Part shown: one piece after another, positions 35,884-47,532 of the stretch
Position numbering within the stretch: the stretch's first letter is position 1
How the letters are laid out: the number at the start of each line of letters is the position of its first letter
Source of the DNA: SIG607 sp045592625
GTDB taxonomy: Bacteria > Bacillota > Clostridia > Oscillospirales > Acutalibacteraceae
Direction: 5' to 3'
Length of the DNA: 64,000 nt
Assembly: GCA_045592625.1 (NCBI GenBank)
Contig: JAZNVC010000013.1
Span: 1-64,000 of the forward strand
Position numbers and translations under genes: made by a program
Notes under the pieces: model-generated
What the model saw: only the letters and a program-made list of their open reading frames with translations
What the model was told of the DNA's origin: nothing
The model's database searches: none

Positions 35884-36718
35884 CGGTAAGGTTGTAGCGG
35901 CTTATGTAAAAGGTAAGGCTAATTATGAAGTAAAGGTACTTAAAGAAAAAGGGATAGACGTATGCCTTGCGGTTATCTTGGTGGGTAACGACCCCGCTTC
36001 CACAGTTTACGTTGCTAATAAACGTAAGGATTGCGACCAGCTTAACATAATATCAAAAGAATATGCTCTGCCAGAGGAAACATCTATGGATGAGCTTTTA
36101 TCTCTTATTAATGAGTTAAATAATGATAACAGTGTTCACGGAATTCTTTGTCAATTACCGTTGCCTCGTCATCTTGATGAAACAAAGGTGCTTAACGCAA
36201 TTTCTCCCATTAAGGACGTTGATGCTTTTCATCCCGAAAACGTTGGCAGAATAATGATGGGAAAATATGATTTTTTGCCTTGTACACCTGCAGGTATTAT
36301 GGAAATGCTTGATTATTATAAAATCGATGCAACAGGCAAAAACTGTGTAGTAATCGGACGTTCTAACATAGTAGGAAAACCAATGGCAATGCTTATGCTT
36401 CACGCTAATGCTACCGTTACTATTTGCCATTCTAGAACAAAAAATCTTGCTGAAATTTGCAGAACTGCAGATATACTTATTGCGGCTGTCGGCAGAGCTG
36501 ATTTTGTAACACGAGATATGGTAAAAGAAGGCTGCGTAGTTATTGACGTTGGTATTAACAGAAACCAAAACGGAAAACTCTGCGGTGACGTTAAATTTGC
36601 TGAGGTTTCTAAAGTTGCTTCTATGATTACTCCCGTTCCCGGCGGTGTGGGTCCTATGACCAGAGCTATGCTTATGTGTAATACTGTTACTGCCGCCAAA
36701 AAGCAAAACGGTATCTAA
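35867..36718 (+). CDS. folD: methylenetetrahydrofolate dehydrogenase/cyclohydrolase
   Basis: A 283-residue bifunctional enzyme that interconverts methylene-THF, methenyl-THF and formyl-THF. DVDAFHPENVGRIMMG, VVIGRSNIVGKPMAMLML (dinucleotide site) and ITPVPGGVGPMTRAML are the family signatures. The substrate lysine lies in VYVANKRKDCDQLNI, where the usual Y-x-x-x-K spacing is kept. TGGAGG precedes the ATG inside lgt. The next gene starts 2 bases after its stop. Confidence 0.95.
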   Translation: MAQIIDGKVVAAYVKGKANYEVKVLKEKGIDVCLAVILVGNDPASTVYVANKRKDCDQLNIISKEYALPEETSMDELLSLINELNNDNSVHGILCQLPLPRHLDETKVLNAISPIKDVDAFHPENVGRIMMGKYDFLPCTPAGIMEMLDYYKIDATGKNCVVIGRSNIVGKPMAMLMLHANATVTICHSRTKNLAEICRTADILIAAVGRADFVTRDMVKEGCVVIDVGINRNQNGKLCGDVKFAEVSKVASMITPVPGGVGPMTRAMLMCNTVTAAKKQNGI

Positions 36719-36720
36719 AT

Positions 36721-37410
36721 ATGAAAAGAATAATTGCTTTAATACTTGCGTTATTTATTTTTACTATTCCTGTTTTCGCTGAAAATGAAGGTAATGGCGA
36801 AGTAACCTTAACCTATACCGAAGGAATTACCCTTTACGGTGACGGCGATGAGGTTTTTGGAATAGAAAAAGAAAGTTTCAGTAAATATATAAAAGAAAAT
36901 AACATAGTCCTTTACGGTATAGCAAATGACAAAAGTTTTGTGTTTGAAATGACCTGTAGCCAAACCGAATTTTCAAAATCGGTAAAAGACTTTAAAAATG
37001 TAAAACTTATGGATATAAAGGATTTTGCCGACAGTATGGGAATTTTGATATATAACATAAAATCACTGGGAGATGCTTCATATATCGTCAGTGTTTTACC
37101 CACCTCAGATAGCGAAAGTGAAGGTAGGCTGACACAGTATATTACCATAAAACAGGATAAACTTTATGTTATTACCGTTACTGCCGCAAAAAGTGTTGAC
37201 AATAACGATTATGAACAAAAAATTATTGGCTCAATAAAATATAATCTTACAGAAGAACCTGATGAAATTTCTGTTTGGCATATAGTTGTTGTGTCGGTTG
37301 CTATGGCTCTTGTGCTGATAATTTTTGTTTGGATAGCTATAACGTTAATAAAAGATTCAAAGAAAAGAAGGTCAAAAGATAAAGCCGAGGAAATGACCGA
37401 AGAAGAGTAA
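36721..37410 (+). CDS. exported single-pass membrane protein, unknown function
   Basis: A 229-residue protein with an N-terminal signal peptide (MKRIIALILALFIFTIPVFA) and a C-terminal membrane helix near 184-208 followed by a short charged tail (KKRRSKDKAEE). The mature domain would lie outside the cell. Short repeated motifs are not seen and I recognise no family. It follows folD by 2 bases and precedes the degenerate HtrA by 13, so it may work with that protein at the membrane surface. Confidence 0.8.
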   Translation: MKRIIALILALFIFTIPVFAENEGNGEVTLTYTEGITLYGDGDEVFGIEKESFSKYIKENNIVLYGIANDKSFVFEMTCSQTEFSKSVKDFKNVKLMDIKDFADSMGILIYNIKSLGDASYIVSVLPTSDSESEGRLTQYITIKQDKLYVITVTAAKSVDNNDYEQKIIGSIKYNLTEEPDEISVWHIVVVSVAMALVLIIFVWIAITLIKDSKKRRSKDKAEEMTEEE

Positions 37411-37423
37411 AGGAGAATTTATT

Positions 37424-38602
37424 ATGAAAGAAAAAGATAGAAAAATAACCGTTACTCAAAACACATTTAAGAATAGAGGCAATCTTTCTACAGTTTTAAT
37501 CTGCTCTGTTCTTTCTCTTTTAATTGGTCTTTCGGGTGGTTTCATTTCGGCTAAATATCTTATTTCTAAAATTCCCGAACCTCAGCAAAGCGGGGTTATA
37601 AATCAAAATCCAACAAACGTTACTATTGCTGTTGATGAAAAGTCAAATTCTAATATTGAAGCGGTAGCAAAAAAGGTTTCGCCTTGTGTGGTTTTTGTGC
37701 GTACAAGCGAAGCGGTAGATAACTTCTTCGGTGGAAACAGCGAATCATCGGGAGAAGGAAGCGGAATTGTTTATTCGGAAGACGGTTATATCATAACTAA
37801 TTATTCTGTAATAAAAAAAGCCACAGAAAACGCTAATGTGAAAACAGAGGTATTCTTTTCGGGAAATAAGAAAAAGCCTCTTGAGGCTGAAATTGTGGGA
37901 TATAACATCTCCTATGACCTTGCTGTGTTAAAGGTTGAGGCAACAGGACTTGTTCCTATTGAAATTGCCGATGTCAAAAATATTGCGGTAGGGCAATACG
38001 TGGCGGCAATAGGTTCTCCAGGAGGAATTGATTATATGGGTACCGTTACCTATGGAATCATAAGCGGGGTAAAGAGAACGGCAGGAACTTCTGCAAGTAA
38101 CGAAACTTCTCTTTCACTTATTCAGACCGATGCTATAATAGGCTTTAATTTTACGGGCGGAGCACTTGTTAATATAAAGGGTGAACTTATAGGAATACCA
38201 AGCTCTAAAATAGTTGCCGAGGACGTTAACGGAATGGGTTTTGCAATACCTGCCGATAAAGTTATTGAAGTATGCAAAAAGGTTATTGATAAGGGAGAAA
38301 CACCCGATCCGTATATCGGTGTTACCTTTAGCGATTCCTGGACGGCACAGCGACTTGAGGAGTACGGATATCCTGCTGGTGCTGTAGTTGGTAATATTGT
38401 AGAAGGCGGACCTGCTCAGATAGCAGGCATTAAAAACGGTGATATAATTACCGAATTCGGAGCAACTAAAGTAAGTGACTATGAAGCCCTAAAGAAACTT
38501 ATTTCCGAGTGTAAACCCGGTGATACCATTTCGGTAAGATTCTATCGTTCGGGCAGATATTATAATACTGCAATTACCGTTGGTTCAAATAATGCTCAAT
38601 AA
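37424..38602 (+). CDS. HtrA/DegP-like protein with a degenerate active site, PDZ domain
   Basis: A 392-residue membrane-anchored protein: helix at about 21-42, a trypsin-like domain at about 72-292 and one PDZ domain at about 296-388. The fold motifs are clear (GSGIVYSEDGYIITNYSVI, YDLAVLKV, VAAIGSPGG). However, the catalytic His of TNNHV is Ser128 (TNYSV) and the nucleophile Ser of GNSGG is Thr244 (NFTGG). Only Asp165 of the triad remains. It is probably not a normal serine protease; it may sense or bind misfolded proteins. It ends the operon at a strong terminator. Confidence 0.9.
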   Translation: MKEKDRKITVTQNTFKNRGNLSTVLICSVLSLLIGLSGGFISAKYLISKIPEPQQSGVINQNPTNVTIAVDEKSNSNIEAVAKKVSPCVVFVRTSEAVDNFFGGNSESSGEGSGIVYSEDGYIITNYSVIKKATENANVKTEVFFSGNKKKPLEAEIVGYNISYDLAVLKVEATGLVPIEIADVKNIAVGQYVAAIGSPGGIDYMGTVTYGIISGVKRTAGTSASNETSLSLIQTDAIIGFNFTGGALVNIKGELIGIPSSKIVAEDVNGMGFAIPADKVIEVCKKVIDKGETPDPYIGVTFSDSWTAQRLEEYGYPAGAVVGNIVEGGPAQIAGIKNGDIITEFGATKVSDYEALKKLISECKPGDTISVRFYRSGRYYNTAITVGSNNAQ

Positions 38603-38605
38603 AAT

Positions 38606-38641
38606 AATCCCCAAGTGCACAATTTAGTGCACTTGGGGATT
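38606..38641 (+). terminator. terminator after the HtrA-like gene
   Basis: AATCCCCAAGTGCAC (38606-38620), loop AATTTA, GTGCACTTGGGGATT (38627-38641), then a short T run. Confidence 0.92.
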
Positions 38642-38696
38642 TTTGTTATGCAAACAAGTGTTATCAATTATTTTGCCTAAAGCAAACTGTGTAAAT

Positions 38697-39659
38697 TTAC
38701 AAATTGAAAAGTTGTTTTACATATTCGGTAATATTTACACCGTTTTTGAGGGGTATGTATATAAGCATATAAGCAAGAATGCCTATTATTATGAACATAA
38801 GACCTATGATTATCCATATAATAACATTCATACTTTTATCCTTTGAGGTTTGAGTTTGTTCGCAGTTATCATCGTACTCTGAGTCGGTACTTTTTTTATA
38901 AACGAAATTATCTTCGGATTTTACCTCTGTCTTTTCAGCAAAAATGTCTATAAAATCATCTTCAGCGTCGGCAATGATTACTTCATTAGCATCTGCCGCC
39001 TCTATTAAACTTTTTTCTGATACTTCCGTATCTTTTGTATTGTCAACAAAAATTTCATTGACTTCGGTAAAAGTATCCTCTGCTTTCGCTTCTTCGGTGA
39101 TATCATCTACATATACTTCTTCGTTTGGTGGACAATCGTCTGATTTAACCTCTTGATTTTCGGGTACACTGTCGGGGGAAATTACTGAATCGGTTTCGTT
39201 AGTGCGGCTTACTGCAGAAATATACTGAAAAACCAGATTTTCGGCAATATCCTTTCTAAGACTTTTTTCATCAGGCAAAAGAATAATAGATTGAGGACCG
39301 CTTTCAATAATACATCCTGAAAGAAGGCCGTCAGAACTGACAAGGGGAAGGGCACCTTCAATAATAGTAGTGTTGCTACCTTCAATAATGCCATATTCAT
39401 CGGCAGAAACGTTAGTTAGTTGATGTCCTATGGCTTTGCTTATAAGCAAATAAAGTCCGTTTGGCTGGTTTAAGTTACCTACTACAATAATAACACGGCT
39501 TCTTCCCACAGCTTTTGATAGACAACCAATTAATTCTTTTGGAGATGAGGTGGTGTTGTTTAAAACTCTGCAGTGACAACAACCACCTAAATTAAATTCA
39601 AATTCAAAATCCGAAGGGGTTTCATAGTAAATAATATCGATTTTTAAATTCTTAAGCAT
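38697..39659 (-). CDS. membrane-anchored protein with a CinA-N/MoCF-like domain
   Basis: A 320-residue protein. Residues 1-150 resemble a worn molybdopterin-binding (MoCF/CinA N-terminal) domain: RVIIVVGNLNQPNGLYLLISKAIGHQ corresponds to the GGLGPT.DD region and ALPLVSSDGLLSGCIIESGPQSIILLPDEKSLRKDI to the conserved LPG segment, but the ligand residues are lost. Residues 150-275 are an acidic, low-complexity linker. About 277-301 is a membrane helix, with a short extracytoplasmic tail. It follows the CinA-pseudosortase gene by 21 bases and likely works with it. The MoCF relationship is by eye. Confidence 0.7.
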   Translation of the reverse strand: MLKNLKIDIIYYETPSDFEFEFNLGGCCHCRVLNNTTSSPKELIGCLSKAVGRSRVIIVVGNLNQPNGLYLLISKAIGHQLTNVSADEYGIIEGSNTTIIEGALPLVSSDGLLSGCIIESGPQSIILLPDEKSLRKDIAENLVFQYISAVSRTNETDSVISPDSVPENQEVKSDDCPPNEEVYVDDITEEAKAEDTFTEVNEIFVDNTKDTEVSEKSLIEAADANEVIIADAEDDFIDIFAEKTEVKSEDNFVYKKSTDSEYDDNCEQTQTSKDKSMNVIIWIIIGLMFIIIGILAYMLIYIPLKNGVNITEYVKQLFNL

Positions 39660-39680
39660 ATCACTATCTCCGATATATTA

Positions 39681-42431
<2,751 letters not shown>

Positions 42432-42445
42432 AATTGTTCCTTTCC

Positions 42446-43636
42446 TTAAAGTGCTTCACCATCACGGGTGATGCGGGTGTATACGGTTTCGCTTACTGAC
42501 TTTTCAATAAGTGATTCAAAATTGAAAACGTTTTCTGCTTCGGCACAGTCTTCGATAGTCGGACGAGTTCTTGGGTGTTTTGGCGTAAACACCGTACAGC
42601 AGTCTTCGTAAGGCAGTACCGAGGTTTCAAAGGTGTCAATTTTTCTTGAAATGATTATAATTTCTTCCTTATCCATTCCTATAAGAGGACGCAGAACTGG
42701 GAGTTCTTTTGTTACAATATCGGTAACCCCTATAGCAGGAAGTGTTTGACTTGCAACCTGTCCGAGACTTTCTCCCGTAATTAATGCCTTACTACCGGAA
42801 TTAACGGCAAGTTTTTCGGCAATACGCATCATCATTCGGCGCATTATAAGGGTAAAATACTCTTCTTTACAGTTTTCGGCAATGGCTTCTTGAATTTCGG
42901 TAAATGGGACAATGGCAAGGCGAATATCTCCGCTGTATGCAGCCACCTTCTGAAGCAGAGTTTTAACCTTTTTTTCGGCTAAAGGTCCTGTATATGGAGG
43001 ACTTGCAAAATGAACGGCGTTTAGAGTAAGACCGCGTTTTGCCATTAAATAGGCGGCAACAGGACTGTCAATACCGCCTGAAATAAGTATGGTGGCTTTG
43101 CCTGAAGAACCAACGGGAAGTCCGCCTGCACCGTGAATTTGTCCGGCATGTATATACGCGGCATAATCACGTATTTCTATCGAAACTACAATATCGGGGT
43201 TTTTAACGTCAACTTTAAGATATGGCATAGCCGATAAAATAGCACCGCCCACCTGAGCAGAAATTTGGGGAGAAGTAAAGGGGAAGGACTTGTCGCTTCG
43301 TTTTGCAATAACCTTAAAGGTTTTTACGTTACTTAACGAGGGCTTTACGTAATCGGCAACCACCGATAAAATTTCGTTCATATCCTTATTTAAAGAAGCA
43401 CAACGGCTGAAAGCGGCAATTCCAAAGATTTTACTTACTCTGTCTATGGCTTCTTCAAAATCAAATTCTTCTTCAACAGGCTCAATATAAATAGTGGATT
43501 GAGCGTTTTTAATGCTGATTTTTCCTAAATCCTTTAATCTTCTTCTAATGGTTTTTATAAGCATACTCTCAAAGGTACTTCTGTTAAGTCCTTTAAGAAC
43601 AAGTTCGCCGTTTTTAATGAGTATAATTTCTTTCAT
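42446..43636 (-). CDS. thiI: tRNA 4-thiouridine sulfurtransferase
   Basis: A 396-residue enzyme that adds sulfur to U8 of tRNA and may supply thiazole sulfur. The N-terminal ferredoxin-like and THUMP domains reach about residue 165, followed by the PP-loop ATP site in ILISGGIDSPVAAYLMAKRG. No C-terminal rhodanese domain is present, as is usual in Firmicutes. Its start overlaps the nifS stop by one base, which fits sulfur transfer from that desulfurase. Confidence 0.94.
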   Translation of the reverse strand: MKEIILIKNGELVLKGLNRSTFESMLIKTIRRRLKDLGKISIKNAQSTIYIEPVEEEFDFEEAIDRVSKIFGIAAFSRCASLNKDMNEILSVVADYVKPSLSNVKTFKVIAKRSDKSFPFTSPQISAQVGGAILSAMPYLKVDVKNPDIVVSIEIRDYAAYIHAGQIHGAGGLPVGSSGKATILISGGIDSPVAAYLMAKRGLTLNAVHFASPPYTGPLAEKKVKTLLQKVAAYSGDIRLAIVPFTEIQEAIAENCKEEYFTLIMRRMMMRIAEKLAVNSGSKALITGESLGQVASQTLPAIGVTDIVTKELPVLRPLIGMDKEEIIIISRKIDTFETSVLPYEDCCTVFTPKHPRTRPTIEDCAEAENVFNFESLIEKSVSETVYTRITRDGEAL

Positions 43637-44769
43637 TATCTTTTGAACCTTCTCATCTTTTCTGTTATTTCAATAATAGCATCTTTAAGAATTTTAATTT
43701 CTTCAATGGTATTTTCCCTTGAAAAGCTTATACGTATGGCGCTGTCAATTCTGTCGTTTGATAGCCCTATTTCGCTTAAAACATAACTTCTGTGACCTTT
43801 GGCACAGGCACTTCCCTTTGAAACAAAAATGTCTTTTAAAGCAAGAGCGTTAAGCATGGGTTCTGACTTATATCCTTCAATCGAAATATTAAGTATATAA
43901 GGGAGAGCGTTTTCGGGCGAGTTGATTTTTATTGTATCAACCATAGAAAGAATTGCTTTGGCTTTTTTATAAAATTCTTGTTGTGTGATTAATTGCACCG
44001 TTAGGTCGGGTATAGCCTTAACAGCCGCCGAAAGTCCTGCAATAAGAGGTACACTTTCTGTTCCCGAACGAAGTCCTTTTTCCTGACCGCCTCCGTAAAT
44101 TATAGGATGAATGTTTATCCCTGATTTTTTGTATAAAAAACCGATTCCTTTTGAAGCGTGGATTTTGTGACCGCTTGCACTAAGTAAATCTACACCCAGA
44201 GCAGAAACTTTAATGGGAAGTTTACCGAAACCTTGAACGGCATCGCAGTGAAGCAGAGCAGGGGAGTTTTTTTCTTTAATAATTTTGGACGCAATACTAA
44301 CAGGCTGTATAGAACCTATTTCATTATTGACAAGCATAATTGAAACAAGAATTGTGTTATTGTCGATTTCTCTTATTAAGTCTTCTTCTTTTATACAACC
44401 GTTTTCATCGGGAGAAAGAAGTACGGTTTCAAAGCCTTCATCATTTAATTTTTTGAGTGCTTCAAGAACAGAAGGATGTTCTATGGCTGTAGAAACAATT
44501 TTTTTGCCCCTTTTCTTTAAAGCGGCGGCACAACCTAAGATAGCAAGATTGTTTGCTTCGGTTCCGCTGCCTGTAAAAATGATTTCATCGGGTTTTGAAC
44601 CAATATAAGAAGCAACAGTTTTTCTTGCGTCTTCAATCACTTCAAGAGAGTTAATGCCGTGGGAATATGTTGACGAGGGGTTGCCCCAGTTTTCTGTCAA
44701 ACTTTTGTTTATTGCTTCCACAGCTTTTTGACAAGGCTTTGTGGTAGCACTGTTGTCGAGATAAATCAT
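43636..44769 (-). CDS. nifS: cysteine desulfurase (NifS/IscS type)
   Basis: A 377-residue PLP enzyme that removes sulfur from cysteine. MIYLDNSATTKP is the family start, SASGHKIHASKGIGFLY contains the PLP lysine and KGSACAKGHRSYVLSEIGL contains the catalytic cysteine. It is the first gene of the minus-strand operon with thiI, with a promoter at 44813-44841. Confidence 0.94.
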   Translation of the reverse strand: MIYLDNSATTKPCQKAVEAINKSLTENWGNPSSTYSHGINSLEVIEDARKTVASYIGSKPDEIIFTGSGTEANNLAILGCAAALKKRGKKIVSTAIEHPSVLEALKKLNDEGFETVLLSPDENGCIKEEDLIREIDNNTILVSIMLVNNEIGSIQPVSIASKIIKEKNSPALLHCDAVQGFGKLPIKVSALGVDLLSASGHKIHASKGIGFLYKKSGINIHPIIYGGGQEKGLRSGTESVPLIAGLSAAVKAIPDLTVQLITQQEFYKKAKAILSMVDTIKINSPENALPYILNISIEGYKSEPMLNALALKDIFVSKGSACAKGHRSYVLSEIGLSNDRIDSAIRISFSRENTIEEIKILKDAIIEITEKMRRFKR

Positions 44770-44812
44770 TTACTTACAACGTTCCTTTTTATGTATGAAT
44801 ATATACTCATAT

Positions 44813-44841
44813 ATTATATTATAAAATTTGTAAATAAGCAA
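44813..44841 (-). promoter_or_regulatory. nifS operon promoter
   Basis: On the minus strand, TTGCTT (44841-44836), 17 bases, TATAAT (44818-44813). Confidence 0.7.
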
Positions 44842-44919
44842 GATTTTTTATATCATAAAAGAGATTATTTTGTGAAAATCACTGCATTAAAAAAAGTTTT
44901 AAAAAAATTAAAATTTTGC

Positions 44920-44948
44920 TTGATTTTTTCTTCGTTATGTAGTATAAT
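44920..44948 (+). promoter_or_regulatory. rplS promoter
   Basis: TTGATT (44920-44925), 17 bases, TATAAT (44943-44948). Confidence 0.85.
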
Positions 44949-44954
44949 ACTTTA

Positions 44955-45060
44955 GCATTTGATTTCACCTACTCCTTTTAGGTGGGTTTGATGCCGAATA
45001 GTTCGACATTAAAGCGGATGGTCCTCTGTCGTATATCGGGTATGAACGTCTGGAAAAATT
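44955..45060 (+). promoter_or_regulatory. structured rplS leader, candidate L19 leader
   Basis: CACCTA (44966-44971) pairs with TAGGTG (44979-44984). A second near-perfect hairpin, ATGCCGAA/TTCGACAT, spans about 44991-45009. L19 leader RNAs are known upstream of rplS in low-GC Gram-positives; a covariance-model search is needed to confirm this one. Confidence 0.5.
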
Positions 45061-45076
45061 TAGGAGGAAAATTAAA

Positions 45077-45421
45077 ATGGACGCTATTAAAAAGTTAACT
45101 GAAGAATGCTTAAAGCCTGAAGCACCGATTGTTAATATCGGTAGCACCGTAAAGGTACACGTACGCATTAAGGAAGGCGACAGAGAAAGAATTCAGATTT
45201 TTGAAGGTACTGTAATCGCCAAAAATAACAGCGGTATTTCTGAAACCTTTACCGTTCGTAGAGTTTCCTACGGCGTAGGTGTTGAGCGTGTATTCCCCGT
45301 ACATTCTCCCAACGTAGCTAAGGTTGAGCTTGTGAGAAACGGCCGCGTTCGCAGAGCTAAGCTTTATTATCTCCGTGACAGAGTTGGTAAGGCTGCTAAG
45401 GTTAAAGAGTTAATCGGCTAA
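45077..45421 (+). CDS. rplS: 50S ribosomal protein L19
   Basis: A 114-residue ribosomal protein with PIVNIGSTVKVHVRIKEGDRERIQIFEGTVIAKNNSG and ERVFPVHSPNVAKVELVRNGRVRRAKLYYLRD, both strongly conserved. TAGGAGG precedes the ATG. A terminator follows before lepB. Confidence 0.97.
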   Translation: MDAIKKLTEECLKPEAPIVNIGSTVKVHVRIKEGDRERIQIFEGTVIAKNNSGISETFTVRRVSYGVGVERVFPVHSPNVAKVELVRNGRVRRAKLYYLRDRVGKAAKVKELIG

Positions 45422-45430
45422 GAAAAAGGG

Positions 45431-45461
45431 AAGGAGGCGACATCAGGTTGTCTCCTTTTTT
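45431..45461 (+). terminator. rplS terminator / lepB attenuator
   Basis: AAGGAGGCGAC (45431-45441), loop ATCAG, GTTGTCTCCTT (45447-45457), then T run. Stem pairing uses three G-T pairs. Read-through may feed lepB and the genes after it. Confidence 0.8.
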
Positions 45462-45486
45462 CATTATTACGGAGGAATTACTGTTT

Positions 45487-46074
45487 ATGGATAACGAAAA
45501 AACCAAACAGAAAGAGCCTATTTCTATTACCAAAGAAGCATTTGAATGGCTTGAGGTAGTGGTTAGCGCTATGCTTGCTGTGGTAATTATTTTTACCTTT
45601 GTTTTCAGAGTTGCCACCATAGTGGGAGGTTCCATGAAAAATACTCTTTTTGATGGCGAAAAAATTATTATCACCGATTGGTTTTACACTCCAAAGGTGG
45701 GCGATATTGTGGTTGTTTCCCGAAATGCAAGTAATGATTATCAAACTGAAGAAGGGGAAGGCCCTATTATAAAACGCATTATTGCTACAGAAGGTCAAAC
45801 GGTGGATATTGACTTTGAAAAAGGTATAGTTTACGTTGACGGTGTGGCACTTGACGAACCTTACACAAGAACTCCTACGAATTTGCATTACGACGTTCAG
45901 TTTCCTGTCAGAGTGCCCGATAATCATGTTTTTTGTTTAGGGGATAACCGAAACGAATCCCTTGACAGCAGAAGCTCAAGAATCGGAAATGACGGTATGA
46001 TAGACCAACGATATATTTTAGGTAAAGCGGTGTTCAGAGTTTATCCTTTTGAACGATTCGGAGGGGTTTATTAA
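45487..46074 (+). CDS. lepB: signal peptidase I
   Basis: A 195-residue membrane peptidase that removes signal peptides. One N-terminal membrane helix (about residues 18-42) is followed by the catalytic serine in VGGSMKNTLFDGEKII, the lysine in IIKRIIATEGQTVDI and the GDNRNESLDSR box. I chose the ATG at 45487; GGAGG is 11 bases away, a little far, but upstream codons are not better supported. Its stop overlaps rbgA by one base. Confidence 0.94.
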   Translation: MDNEKTKQKEPISITKEAFEWLEVVVSAMLAVVIIFTFVFRVATIVGGSMKNTLFDGEKIIITDWFYTPKVGDIVVVSRNASNDYQTEEGEGPIIKRIIATEGQTVDIDFEKGIVYVDGVALDEPYTRTPTNLHYDVQFPVRVPDNHVFCLGDNRNESLDSRSSRIGNDGMIDQRYILGKAVFRVYPFERFGGVY

Positions 46075-46940
46075 TGAGCGAAGCACAATATATACAATGG
46101 TTTCCGGGCCATATGACCAAAACCCGCAGACAAATGGAGAAGGAACTTTCTTTAGTTGATGCGGTTGCCGAAATTGTAGATGCTCGTATCCCTGCTTCAA
46201 GCCGTAATCCTGATATACCGAAATTGCTTGGTAAAAAGCCTATGCTTGTTATTCTTAACAAATGTGATATGGCTGATAATGAAGTGACAAATCAGTGGAT
46301 AAAATGGTTTGAAAAACAGAATATAAAAGCAATAGCCGTTGACTGCAGAACAGGCAAAGGCATTGATAAATTTGTTCCCACGGTAAAAGAAATGCTTTCG
46401 GAAAAGCTAAAAGCAAATGCTGAGAAGGGTATGGCAGGAAAACCGTTACGACTTATGGTAGTCGGCATTCCCAACGTTGGAAAATCAACCTTTATAAACA
46501 GAATGGCAGGGGTTAATAAAGCAAAAGCGGAAAACCGTCCCGGTGTTACAAGAGGAAATCAATGGTTTACGGTAGATAAACAACTTGAATTGTTAGACAC
46601 TCCCGGCGTTTTATGGCCTAAATTTGAGGATATGAGTGTCGGCGAACGTCTTGCATTTACAGGTGCGGTAAAGGATAATGTGGTTGATGTTGAACTTTTA
46701 GGTATGCGGCTGGTGGAAATTCTTGCAGTCTCTTATCCTCAACTTTTGTTGGACCGTTACGGTAATATTGACTTAACTCTGGAATCTTATGATTTGCTGG
46801 GTGAAATTGCTAAAAAACGCGGTATGGTTGTTAGAGGCGGCGAGGGTGATACTCTAAGAGCAGCAACTACGCTTTTACAGGAATTCAGAAATGCAAAAAT
46901 AGGGAAAATTTCACTCGAAAGGGTTAATGAAAATGCCTGA
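46074..46940 (+). CDS. rbgA: ribosome biogenesis GTPase YlqF/RbgA
   Basis: A 288-residue circularly permuted GTPase for 50S assembly. The motif order is permuted: G4 LNKCDMAD comes before G1 GIPNVGKSTFINR and G3 DTPGVLWPK. The N-terminus IQWFPGHMTKTRRQM is the family signature. It is coupled to lepB upstream and overlaps rnhB by 14 bases. Confidence 0.95.
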   Translation: MSEAQYIQWFPGHMTKTRRQMEKELSLVDAVAEIVDARIPASSRNPDIPKLLGKKPMLVILNKCDMADNEVTNQWIKWFEKQNIKAIAVDCRTGKGIDKFVPTVKEMLSEKLKANAEKGMAGKPLRLMVVGIPNVGKSTFINRMAGVNKAKAENRPGVTRGNQWFTVDKQLELLDTPGVLWPKFEDMSVGERLAFTGAVKDNVVDVELLGMRLVEILAVSYPQLLLDRYGNIDLTLESYDLLGEIAKKRGMVVRGGEGDTLRAATTLLQEFRNAKIGKISLERVNENA

Positions 46941-47532
46941 TTACAGTTACGAAAGTTCCGCCGTTTTAAAAGGCTATAAATATGTTTGCGGAGTTGATGA
47001 GGCAGGAAGAGGTCCTCTTGCAGGTCCTGTTTGTGCCGCAGCAGTCATATTGCCCGAGGGAACGGTTATCGAGGGTCTTGATGATTCTAAAAAATTAAGC
47101 GAAAAGAAAAGAGAAGCCCTTTTTGATATTATAAAAAGTAAAGCTATGTCTTTTGGAATTGCTTTTGCAAGTGTTGAAGAAATTGAAGAATTTAACATTC
47201 TCGGTGCAACCTATATTGCTATGACACGTGCTGTTGAGCAATTAAATGTAAAGGCTGATTATGCTCTTATTGATGGAAATCGCTATCCGCCTCAGCTTAA
47301 AGTTGACGGTGAATGTGTTGTTAAGGGTGATTCTAAAAGTATGTCTATTGCGGCTGCAAGTGTTCTTGCAAAGGTGACAAGAGACAGACTTTTATTAGAG
47401 TATGCAAAAAAATATCCTCAGTATAGCTTTGAAAAGCATAAAGGCTATGGCACTAAAGCTCATATAGATGCTATAAAAGAGTTTGGTGTAACCGATATCC
47501 ACCGTCCGTCTTTTCTGAAAAAACTGTTATGA
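46927..47532 (+). CDS. rnhB: ribonuclease HII
   Basis: A 201-residue nuclease that removes ribonucleotides from RNA-DNA hybrids. VCGVDEAGRGPLAGPVCAAAVI contains the first catalytic Asp-Glu, followed by DDSKKLSEKKRE, DYALIDGN and the last acidic residue region VTRDRLL. A second ATG two codons later (46933) is an alternative start. Its TGA stop overlaps the yraN start. Confidence 0.95.
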   Translation: MKMPDYSYESSAVLKGYKYVCGVDEAGRGPLAGPVCAAAVILPEGTVIEGLDDSKKLSEKKREALFDIIKSKAMSFGIAFASVEEIEEFNILGATYIAMTRAVEQLNVKADYALIDGNRYPPQLKVDGECVVKGDSKSMSIAAASVLAKVTRDRLLLEYAKKYPQYSFEKHKGYGTKAHIDAIKEFGVTDIHRPSFLKKLL

